Source of the DNA: Bacillota bacterium | GTDB lineage: Bacteria; Bacillota; Clostridia; Peptostreptococcales; Anaerovoracaceae | Assembly: GCA_017443515.1 (NCBI GenBank) | Contig: JAFRXM010000047.1 | Coordinates: 1-39,874 of the forward strand | Direction: 5' to 3' | Length of the DNA: 39,874 nt | Shown: in pieces, positions 22,950 through 28,905 of the stretch | How positions within the stretch are numbered: position 1 is the stretch's first letter | Layout of the letters: each line of letters opens with the position of its first letter | Translations under genes and position numbers: made by a program | Notes under the pieces: model-generated | What the model was told of the DNA's origin: nothing | Databases searched by the model: none | Seen by the model: the letters and a program-made list of their open reading frames with translations, nothing else

Positions 22950-23618
22950 ATGGGAAGGAAGATAACAGTAAACGGCACGGCGAGCATCAGCCTGGCGCCG
23001 GACACCACGGTGCTGGACGTTACTATCAACGGCGAGGAGAAGACCTACCAGAAGGCACTGGAAAAGTCCTCGGATTCCGTCGAGGCGCTGGTGGAGGCGT
23101 TCAAGAAGATCGGTTTTTCCGGCGAGGATCTCAAGACCAGCAGCTTTCGCATAGATCCGCACTACGAGGGCTACCAGGACGAGAAGGGCCGCTGGGTCAA
23201 CAAGCTCGACGGCTACGAGTTCCACCACAGCTTTACCGTACAGTTCAAGTCTGACGTGGGGCTTTTGGGAAAGTGCCTTGCTGCTCTTGCGGAGTCTTCC
23301 GCGCGCCCGCAGTTCTCCATACGCTACACTGTGGCGGACCAGAGCAAAGTAAAAGACCAGCTCCTAAAGCTTGCGGTAAAGAACTCGCGCAAAAAGGCGG
23401 AGCTTTTATGCAAGGCTGCCGGCGTTAAACTGGGCGAGATAGACGACATCAGCTATTCCTTCAGAGGAGTTCCGGTCTATTCCTTCACGGAGGAAGCCAT
23501 GCCCGCCATGGACATGGCCATGGGCGCCAGCGCCAAGATGGCAGCCCGCAACATGAGCATCACGCCGCAGGACATAGAAGTCAGCGACACGGTGACGATA
23601 TCCTGGGAGATAGAATAA
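22950..23618 (+). CDS. SIMPL domain (DUF541) protein
   Basis: 222 residues, made almost wholly of one SIMPL domain: ITVNGTASISLAPDTTVLDVTINGEEKTYQKALEKSSDSVEALVEAFKKIGF, then KTSSFRIDPHYEG and the C-terminal DIEVSDTVTISWEIE. Bacterial members such as BP26 form outer channel-like oligomers and usually have a signal peptide; this one starts directly with the domain, so a cytoplasmic location is expected. AAGGAGG precedes the ATG. It is the last gene of the femAB operon. The function is unknown. Confidence 0.88.
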   Translation: MGRKITVNGTASISLAPDTTVLDVTINGEEKTYQKALEKSSDSVEALVEAFKKIGFSGEDLKTSSFRIDPHYEGYQDEKGRWVNKLDGYEFHHSFTVQFKSDVGLLGKCLAALAESSARPQFSIRYTVADQSKVKDQLLKLAVKNSRKKAELLCKAAGVKLGEIDDISYSFRGVPVYSFTEEAMPAMDMAMGASAKMAARNMSITPQDIEVSDTVTISWEIE

Positions 23619-23623
23619 ATAAA

Positions 23624-23648
23624 CAGGGGGCGGGTCTTCCGCCCCCTG
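23624..23648 (-). terminator. GC-rich hairpin, probable terminator for marR transcript
   Basis: A ten-base-pair stem CAGGGGGCGG (23624-23633) / CCGCCCCCTG (23639-23648). Only on the minus strand is it followed by a U-rich tail (TTTATTTATTC), so it should stop transcripts coming from marR. On the plus strand the following bases are CGCACACTCC. Confidence 0.6.
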
Positions 23649-23734
23649 CGCACACTCCGGCAGGTCTGTGGTCGTTGTATATATAGTTTAGTGATAGATG
23701 TTTTTTCGCCTTGCCGGAGCAGGGGACTGGTTTT

Positions 23735-23755
23735 ACAGGCAGCAGCCTGTTTTTT
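23735..23755 (+). terminator. Intrinsic terminator of the femAB-SIMPL operon
   Basis: The stem ACAGGC (23735-23740) / GCCTGT (23745-23750) with loop AGCA and a T-run at 23751-23755. The T-run touches the marR stop codon (TAA, 23756-23754 on the minus strand). Confidence 0.7.
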
Positions 23756-24308
23756 AGTGCCTGTGCCAGAAGCGCGGGCCGTGGTGGCCGTGGGGTCCTC
23801 TGTGGCATCCGCCGGCGGGTCCGTGGTGGCCTTTATGGCATCCGCAGCCGGATCCTTCGGGGTCTTCCGCCGCCAGCTCTTTTAAGTGAGCGCTGAGCTT
23901 GTTTGCAAGGGCGCAGAACTGCGCGGCTTCCTCTTCTGTAAAGCATGCGGAGAATTCATCCAGAGCCTGCTGCCTTGTATCGGCTATCTGCTTTGCCTGA
24001 GCCTTTCCGAGCTCGGTGAGGAAGATGCGGGTGACTCTCTTGTCAGTCTCGTCGTCCTTCTTTTCCACAAAACCGCGGGCTGCCATTTTGTCAGCGATCT
24101 CCGATACTGAAGACGGGCGCACGTCTAAAAGCTCACAGAGCTCGCCGGAGCTTAAGCCGTCGTTTTCCGCGATCACCATCAGGGTGTGCTCTGCCGCCGG
24201 GTGAAGAGCGTGCTCCATGCGGGGCGGTCTGCGCTTTATGGCCCTTGCCAGGCCGAATGCGGCCATCATTACATTTGTTTCTTTTTCCTTCTCATTTATA
24301 GATCTCAT
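23754..24308 (-). CDS. MarR family regulator with His/Cys-rich metal-binding-like tail
   Basis: 184 residues. A winged-helix MarR core (about 35-145) contains LSSGELCELLDVRPSSVSEIADKMAARGFVEKKDDETDKRVTRIFLTELG, with the recognition helix and the D-x-R-wing typical of the family. Residues 151-184 form a tail with nine His and three Cys (GCGCHKGHHG...GPHGHHG...WHRH), resembling nickel, zinc or copper storage tails. The regulator may therefore sense or be tuned by a metal (inference). Its perfect promoter is bracketed by two copies of an operator-like repeat, which suggests autoregulation. ATG 24308 has AAGGAGGG upstream. It stands alone. Confidence 0.9.
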   Translation of the reverse strand: MRSINEKEKETNVMMAAFGLARAIKRRPPRMEHALHPAAEHTLMVIAENDGLSSGELCELLDVRPSSVSEIADKMAARGFVEKKDDETDKRVTRIFLTELGKAQAKQIADTRQQALDEFSACFTEEEAAQFCALANKLSAHLKELAAEDPEGSGCGCHKGHHGPAGGCHRGPHGHHGPRFWHRH

Positions 24309-24328
24309 TCCTTGCCCTCCTTTATTTT

Positions 24329-24339
24329 GGTACCTAACT
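24329..24339. promoter_or_regulatory. Operator-like repeat, copy 1
   Basis: GGTACCTAACT; a second identical copy begins 36 bases away at 24365. This copy lies in the marR leader, after the predicted start of transcription. The KpnI-like GGTACC core is itself palindromic. Confidence 0.6.
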
Positions 24340-24354
24340 TTCTGTTACGGCCTC

Positions 24355-24383
24355 ATTATAATTCGGTACCTAACTATTGTCAA
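24355..24383 (-). promoter_or_regulatory. Perfect-consensus promoter of marR
   Basis: On the minus strand TTGACA (24383-24378), 17 bases, TATAAT (24360-24355). Transcription should start near 24348. Operator copy 2 fills the spacer and copy 1 follows the start, the usual layout for autorepression. Confidence 0.8.
24365..24375. promoter_or_regulatory. Operator-like repeat, copy 2
   Basis: GGTACCTAACT, identical to 24329-24339, located between the -35 and -10 of the marR promoter. A bound repressor would block RNA polymerase directly. Confidence 0.65.
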
Positions 24384-24402
24384 GAACTTTTTTATATTTT
24401 GC

Positions 24403-24430
24403 TGGACTTATTTTTTTAATATGGTATAAT
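24403..24430 (+). promoter_or_regulatory. Promoter of yitT-like gene, predicted leaderless start
   Basis: TATAAT (24425-24430) with a partial -35 TGGACT (24403-24408) at 16 bases. The ATG at 24440 is nine bases beyond the -10, so the mRNA would start at, or up to about three bases before, the start codon. Confidence 0.5.
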
Positions 24431-24439
24431 CGCTCAGGT

Positions 24440-25291
24440 ATGAAACCTAAGTCCAAGAAACTCAATGATGTCATGCTCATCCTCATCGGAACATTTCTGA
24501 TGGCGGTAGCTTTTTATTTCCTTATGATGCCCAACGGTTTCGTGCTCGGCGGAGTAGGCGGCCTTGGCATCATACTCGGAAGGCTCACGACATTCAGCGT
24601 AGGCACCTGGCTCACGGGGCTCAACGTATTGCTTCTTATAATAGGCTTCATAGCCCTTGGCAAAAGCGTAGGCATCAAGACGGTCTTCTGCACTCTTCTG
24701 TATTCGGGCATGATAGATATACTGGAGAAGTTCGTACCTCTTAAGATGCCTCTTACCGACCAGCCCTTCCTTGAGCTCTGCTGCGCCATACTGGTGGCAG
24801 GAATAGGGCAGGCCATGATCTTCCACGCCGACGCTTCTTCAGGCGGCACCGATATACTGGCGCTTATTCTGCGCAAGTACACCCACACGAATGTCGGCAG
24901 GGCTCTGCTGTATGTGGATATAGTCATCTGCGTGTCGGCATTCTTTGCGATAGACGTCCGCGCAGGACTTTTCTCCGTGCTGGGCCTTGTTGCGGTGACA
25001 TTTATCATCGACAACGCGCTGGAGAGCTTCACCAGCTGCAAGTATTTCATTATAATAACCGATAAGCCGGACGAGATCTCTGAGTTCATACTCACGGATA
25101 TGGACCACAGCGCCACTCTTGTAAGAGGCGAGGGAATATACTCCCACGGCGAGAAAGCCATGCTGCACACCGTCTGCAGAAGGCGCGAGGCCCTGCGCCT
25201 GCAGCGCTTCATAAAGCAGGCAGATCCCAACGCTTTTACCATTATTACCACAAGCTCGGAAATAATAGGAAGCGGCTTCAGGGAAAACTGA
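24440..25291 (+). CDS. YitT family membrane protein (DUF161 + DUF2179)
   Basis: 283 residues. Five or six N-terminal membrane helices carry the family motifs NGFVLGGVGGLGIIL, and HADASSGGTDILALILRKYT. A cytoplasmic DUF2179 domain follows (about 205-283: YFIIITDKPDEISEFILTDMDHSATLVRGEGIYSHGEKAMLHTVC). Function is not established for the family. ATG 24440 opens the conserved start; an earlier in-frame start would overlap the promoter. There is no ribosome site beyond CAGG, in line with a leaderless transcript. It is divergent from marR, with about 130 bases between them, and could be under MarR control through the shared region. Confidence 0.88.
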   Translation: MKPKSKKLNDVMLILIGTFLMAVAFYFLMMPNGFVLGGVGGLGIILGRLTTFSVGTWLTGLNVLLLIIGFIALGKSVGIKTVFCTLLYSGMIDILEKFVPLKMPLTDQPFLELCCAILVAGIGQAMIFHADASSGGTDILALILRKYTHTNVGRALLYVDIVICVSAFFAIDVRAGLFSVLGLVAVTFIIDNALESFTSCKYFIIITDKPDEISEFILTDMDHSATLVRGEGIYSHGEKAMLHTVCRRREALRLQRFIKQADPNAFTIITTSSEIIGSGFREN

Positions 25292-25321
25292 AAAAAATCG
25301 CGTTATTTCTCAAAAAAACAT

Positions 25322-25350
25322 TTGACACCCCCACAGTCCTGTGTTAAATT
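25322..25350 (+). promoter_or_regulatory. Promoter of the rpmG-secE-nusG unit
   Basis: TTGACA (25322-25327), 17 bases, TAAATT (25345-25350) preceded by an extended TG at 25342-25343. The leader of about 85 bases contains two small hairpins (ATGCC/GGCAT, 25365-25381; CGCGG/CCGCG, 25408-25422) of unknown meaning. Confidence 0.65.
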
Positions 25351-25441
25351 TATTCAGTGTCACTATGCCAAAAAGGGGCATTGTGTATTTTGGATGTGAC
25401 TAAAAAACGCGGATGGCCCGCGATAACAACGGAGGAAAAAT

Positions 25442-25609
25442 ATGGCTAAGAACACTGGAGCAAGAGTAAGAGTAATGCTCGCATGCACCGAGTGCAAACA
25501 GAGGAACTACAATACCACCAAGAACAAGAGGAACGATCCTGACCGTATCGAGCTCAAGAAGTATTGCAAGTTCTGCAAGAAGGAAACCGTTCACAAGGAA
25601 ACTAAGTAA
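25442..25609 (+). CDS. rpmG: 50S ribosomal protein L33, zinc-binding form
   Basis: 55 residues, [11 protein letters not shown] at the start and K-E-T-V-H-K-E-T-K at the end. Two Cys pairs (C15-x2-C18, CTEC; C42-x2-C45, CKFC) mark the zinc-containing C+ type. It sits near the tRNA exit site of the large subunit. CGGAGG lies upstream of the ATG. The position before secE-nusG is the usual one in Bacillota. Confidence 0.96.
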   Translation: MAKNTGARVRVMLACTECKQRNYNTTKNKRNDPDRIELKKYCKFCKKETVHKETK

Positions 25610-25626
25610 GAAAGGATACTGTACCA

Positions 25627-25836
25627 ATGGCAGAAACTGTTGCAAAGAAAAGCTTTTTCGCCAGGATCAGGGATTATTTCAGCGGCGTTCGTTCCGAGAT
25701 GAAAAAGGTCTCCTGGCCTTCCAGGAAGGACACCTTTAAGTACACCGTCGTAGTTATAGTTGTCTGCGCTGCTTTTGCGGTGCTGTTCTGGGTCCTGGAC
25801 ACCATCTTCCTTGCTCTCCTGGGTCTTATAGTATAG
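25627..25836 (+). CDS. secE: Preprotein translocase subunit SecE
   Basis: 69 residues, the short single-helix Gram-positive form. An amphipathic N-terminal helix with the conserved SEMKKVSWPSRKDTFKYT leads into one membrane helix (about 42-65). SecE clamps the two halves of SecY in the membrane channel. It lies 17 bases after rpmG and 10 bases before nusG. Confidence 0.96.
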   Translation: MAETVAKKSFFARIRDYFSGVRSEMKKVSWPSRKDTFKYTVVVIVVCAAFAVLFWVLDTIFLALLGLIV

Positions 25837-25846
25837 GAGACTGGAT

Positions 25847-26473
25847 ATGTCCGAAGAAAAGAACCTCAATACCGAACAGGTCAAGGACGAAAGGTACATA
25901 GCGCCTTCCATGGCCGCGGAAAGGGACGAGATCCCCGCGGGGTTCCTTCGCCGCAGCAAGGAGCCCAAGTGGTACGTGGTCCACACCTATTCCGGACATG
26001 AAAACAAGGTCAAGGCAAACATAGAAAAGCTCGTCGAGAACAGGGGCATGCAGGATCTGGTCCTTAAGGTCATCGTGCCTACAGAGGACAGGGTGGAGAT
26101 GAAGGACAACGTCCGCGTAGTCAAGACCCGCAAGATCTTCCCCGGCTACGTCATCGTAAAGATGATAGTCACCAACGAGTCCTGGTACCTGGTAAGAAAC
26201 ACCCAGGGCGTAACAGGCTTCGTAGGCGAAGGTTCGGAGCCCATCCCCCTCACGGACGAAGAAGTAAGGCGCCTTGGCATTGAGAAGACCGTCATCGTCC
26301 TCAACATCAACGTGGGCGACACCGTCAAGATCATCTCCGGTCCGTTCAAGGGATTTACCGGCATGGTCGAAGAGGTCAACGCCGACAGGCAGACGCTGCG
26401 CACCAAGGTCGACATGTTCGGCCGCGCCACACCCGTGGAGCTGGAGTTCGACCAGGTGGACAAGCTCAACTAG
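25847..26473 (+). CDS. nusG: Transcription termination/antitermination factor NusG
   Basis: 208 residues. A non-conserved acidic extension of about 40 residues precedes the NGN domain (from KWYVVHTYSGHENKVKANIEKLV). That domain includes KTRKIFPGYVIVKM and the RNTQGVTGFVGEGSEPIPLTDEEV segment. The C-terminal KOW domain is INVGDTVKIISGPFKGFTGMVEEVNADRQTLRTKVDMFGRATPVELEFDQV. It binds the RNA polymerase clamp and affects pausing. The extension makes it longer than the 177-181 residues of E. coli and B. subtilis NusG. Confidence 0.96.
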   Translation: MSEEKNLNTEQVKDERYIAPSMAAERDEIPAGFLRRSKEPKWYVVHTYSGHENKVKANIEKLVENRGMQDLVLKVIVPTEDRVEMKDNVRVVKTRKIFPGYVIVKMIVTNESWYLVRNTQGVTGFVGEGSEPIPLTDEEVRRLGIEKTVIVLNINVGDTVKIISGPFKGFTGMVEEVNADRQTLRTKVDMFGRATPVELEFDQVDKLN

Positions 26474-26497
26474 CTTATTACAACTTAATATAAAATA

Positions 26498-26512
26498 ACA
26501 GGATCGTCCTGT
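26498..26512 (+). promoter_or_regulatory. Small hairpin upstream of rplK
   Basis: ACAGGA-TCG-TCCTGT ends nine bases before the AAAGGAG... rplK ribosome-site region. It may be part of the site where L1 represses rplK-rplA translation, as known in other bacteria, but the match to the L1 target was not shown. Confidence 0.35.
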
Positions 26513-26527
26513 GGAAAGGAGAAAAGT

Positions 26528-26953
26528 ATGGCAAAGAAAATCGAAGGCTTTGTAAAGCTGCAGATCGCTGCAGGCGCTGCTACTCCGGCACCACCTGTAG
26601 GTCCGGCTCTCGGACAAAAGGGCATCAACATCATGGACTTCTGCAAGCAGTTCAACGCAAGAACAGCTGGCGAGCAGGGCATGGTCATCCCCGTCGTGAT
26701 CACTGTCTATTCAGACAAGAGCTTCACCTTCGTGACAAAGACTCCTCCGGCAGCAGTCCTCATCAAGAAGGCAGCTGGCCTTGAGTCCGGTTCCGGCGAA
26801 CCCAACAAGAAGAAAGTCGGCACCATCACGGAAGCGCAGGCACGCGAGATCGCGCAGACAAAGATGCCTGATCTCAACGCTGCGAACATCGACACCGCAA
26901 CGGAGATGATCAAGGGAACCGCAAGAAGCATGGGCATAAACGTCCAGGGTTAA
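26528..26953 (+). CDS. rplK: 50S ribosomal protein L11
   Basis: 141 residues, full length. Seen are the N-terminal domain with [37 protein letters not shown] and the Pro-rich hinge, and the rRNA-binding C-terminal domain ([40 protein letters not shown]...[11 protein letters not shown]). It forms the GTPase-associated centre with the L10-L12 stalk. AAAGGAG precedes the ATG. Confidence 0.97.
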   Translation: MAKKIEGFVKLQIAAGAATPAPPVGPALGQKGINIMDFCKQFNARTAGEQGMVIPVVITVYSDKSFTFVTKTPPAAVLIKKAAGLESGSGEPNKKKVGTITEAQAREIAQTKMPDLNAANIDTATEMIKGTARSMGINVQG

Positions 26954-26997
26954 AAGGTGGGAGGCGTAATGCCGCTAATACCACAAGGAGGTAAAAA

Positions 26998-27693
26998 ATG
27001 GCCAAAAGAGGCAAAAAGTATCAGGATGCAGCAAAGCTCATCGACAGAGCAACGCTGTATGACGTCAGCGATGCGTTCGGTATCTTAGTCAAGACCGGAA
27101 CCGCAAAGTTCGACGAGACCGTAGAAGCTCACTTCAAGATGGGCCTCGACGGAAGGCATGCTGATCAGCAGATCAGAGGCGCTGTAGTGCTCCCCAACGG
27201 TACCGGTAAGACCAAGAGAGTCCTGGTATTCGCAAAGGGCGAAAAGGCACACGAGGCAGAGGCTGCAGGAGCAGACTTCGTCGGCGCTGAAGAGCTCGCT
27301 CAGAAGATCCAGCATGAAAACTGGTTTGATTACGACGTAGTAGTCGCCACCCCGGACATGATGGGTGTCGTAGGACGTCTGGGAAGGATACTCGGACCTA
27401 AGGGTCTGATGCCGAACCCCAAGTCCGGAACAGTCACCATGGACCTCACCAAGGCGCTGCACGAGATCAAGGCAGGTAAAGTAGAATACCGTCTGGACAA
27501 GCAGAACATCGTCCACACACCGATCGGCAAGGTCTCATTCGGCCCTGAAAAGCTTGCAGAAAACTATCAGGCGCTCGTAGAGGCTATCATCAAGGCTAAG
27601 CCGGCAGCTGCAAAGGGTCAGTACATCAAGTCCGCTACCGTAGCAACAACTATGGGCCCCGGAATCAAGATCAACCCCACAAAGCTGGGCTAA
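26998..27693 (+). CDS. rplA: 50S ribosomal protein L1
   Basis: 231 residues, usual length. Seen are the [14 protein letters not shown] start, [40 protein letters not shown], and the diagnostic [23 protein letters not shown]. It forms the mobile L1 stalk and, in other bacteria, represses its own mRNA. AAGGAGG lies close to the ATG. It is followed by the L10 leader. Confidence 0.97.
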   Translation: MAKRGKKYQDAAKLIDRATLYDVSDAFGILVKTGTAKFDETVEAHFKMGLDGRHADQQIRGAVVLPNGTGKTKRVLVFAKGEKAHEAEAAGADFVGAEELAQKIQHENWFDYDVVVATPDMMGVVGRLGRILGPKGLMPNPKSGTVTMDLTKALHEIKAGKVEYRLDKQNIVHTPIGKVSFGPEKLAENYQALVEAIIKAKPAAAKGQYIKSATVATTMGPGIKINPTKLG

Positions 27694-27711
27694 GCAAACT
27701 TAGACAAGGCC

Positions 27712-27805
27712 GAATCGTAAACTAAAACAGAATAGAACAGCTGTAGACAGCGAGTGCGCCTTACGCAAAAGGCAGGCGCTCAATATCTCGCCGAGGTTAC
27801 GATTC
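27712..27805 (+). ncRNA. L10 leader RNA (autoregulatory site for L10-L12)
   Basis: A closing stem GAATCGTAA (27712-27720) / TTACGATTC (27797-27805) encloses the conserved core with CTGTAGACAGC, GCGCC...GGCGCTCAATATCTC and CCGAGG. This is the arrangement of the L10 leader family, which binds the L10(L12)4 complex to limit rplJ-rplL expression. Confidence 0.85.
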
Positions 27806-27814
27806 ATACATCAG

Positions 27815-27845
27815 AGCCTTTTCAGTCTGCGACATCGAAAAGGCT
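27815..27845 (+). terminator. Possible attenuator hairpin after the L10 leader
   Basis: The stem AGCCTTTTC (27815-27823) / GAAAAGGCT (27837-27845) is followed by TTCTGTAAT. The U-run is weak, so it may be a conditional attenuator, a known partner of this leader in Bacillota, rather than a full terminator. Confidence 0.5.
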
Positions 27846-27875
27846 TTCTGTAATGAAAGCCGGAAAGGAGAGTAA

Positions 27876-28397
27876 ATGTCAGTAGAAAATCTGAAGATCA
27901 AAGCTGCAGTGATCGAAGAGATCAAGAGCAAGCTGAACGGAGCCCAGTCCGCTGTAGTCATCGACTACATGGGCACGACTGTGGAAGAGAACACAGCCAT
28001 GAGAAAGGCTTTAAGAGAAGCTGGCGTAGATTTCACGGTCTACAAGAACACACTGATCGCAAAGGCTATCGAAGGAACCGCCTTCGAAGGACTCAAGGAC
28101 GTTCTGTCCGGCCCGTCCGCCCTCGCCATCAGCAAGGAAGACGCAGTTGCACCTGCCAGAGTTCTTGCCAAGGCTATCAAGGACTACAACAAGATGTCCT
28201 TTAAGGCCGGCGTAGTAGAGGGAGTCCTCTACGATGCAGAAGGCATCAAGGCAGTAGCCAACATCCCGTCCAGAGACGAACTCATCGCGAAGTTCATGGG
28301 AAGCATCCAGAGCCCGGTAGGCAAGTTCGTCCGCACTCTTGCTGCAATCGCAGAAGAGAAAGCAGGCCCGGCAGCAGCAGCTCCGGCAGAAGCATAA
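27876..28397 (+). CDS. rplJ: 50S ribosomal protein L10
   Basis: 173 residues. Seen are IEEIKSKLNGAQSAVVIDYMGTTVEENTAMRKALREAGVDFTVYKNTLIAKAIEGT, LSGPSALAISKEDAVAPARVLAKAIKDY and the C-terminal helix that binds L12 dimers. It is the base of the ribosomal stalk. GGAAAGGAG precedes the ATG. It is controlled by the leader RNA directly upstream. Confidence 0.97.
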   Translation: MSVENLKIKAAVIEEIKSKLNGAQSAVVIDYMGTTVEENTAMRKALREAGVDFTVYKNTLIAKAIEGTAFEGLKDVLSGPSALAISKEDAVAPARVLAKAIKDYNKMSFKAGVVEGVLYDAEGIKAVANIPSRDELIAKFMGSIQSPVGKFVRTLAAIAEEKAGPAAAAPAEA

Positions 28398-28446
28398 TAA
28401 TCAACAGAACCTTTAAAAAGTATATTTGTCAATAATGGAGGACAAA

Positions 28447-28806
28447 ATGAATAAGGAACAGATCATAGAAGCTATAAAGAACATGACAGTTCTGGAGCTC
28501 AACGAGCTCGTAAAGGCTTGCGAAGAAGAATTCGGCGTATCCGCAGCAGCTCCCGTTGCAGTAGCAGCAGGCCCGGCTGAAGCAGCAGAGGAAAAGGACA
28601 GCTTCGATGTCATCCTCGCTGAGATCGGTGCAGAGAAGATCAAGGTCATCAAGGTAGTCCGCGAGCTCACAGGTCTCGGACTGAAGGAAGCCAAGGAGCT
28701 CGTAGACAACGCTCCCAAGGCTGTCAAGGAAGGCGCTACCAAGGCAGAGGCCGACGAGATCAAGGCCAAGCTCGAGGAAGTCGGCGCAAAGGTCGAACTC
28801 AAGTAG
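28447..28806 (+). CDS. rplL: 50S ribosomal protein L7/L12
   Basis: 119 residues. Seen are the dimerising N-terminal domain ([31 protein letters not shown]), an Ala-rich hinge (about 35-50) and the factor-binding C-terminal domain with [29 protein letters not shown] and [16 protein letters not shown] 28447 was chosen: GGAGG ends five bases upstream and it matches the family start; in-frame TTG 28426 and ATG 28435 overlap the ribosome site. Confidence 0.97.
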   Translation: MNKEQIIEAIKNMTVLELNELVKACEEEFGVSAAAPVAVAAGPAEAAEEKDSFDVILAEIGAEKIKVIKVVRELTGLGLKEAKELVDNAPKAVKEGATKAEADEIKAKLEEVGAKVELK

Positions 28807-28828
28807 TAATACCAAAAATCAAGGCATT

Positions 28829-28855
28829 AGGGTTGTCCCTGAGGGCAACCCTTTT
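28829..28855 (+). terminator. Partial terminator/attenuator between rplL and rpoB
   Basis: A ten-base-pair stem (28829-28838 with 28843-28852, one G-U pair), a CTGA loop and only three to four U residues after it. The short U-run suggests partial termination, which would lower rpoBC relative to ribosomal protein mRNA as known in E. coli. Confidence 0.6.
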
Positions 28856-28905
28856 GCCGCCTTTTCTGACACAGTCATTTACCATAGATCAAAGGAGGGA
28901 ACAAA

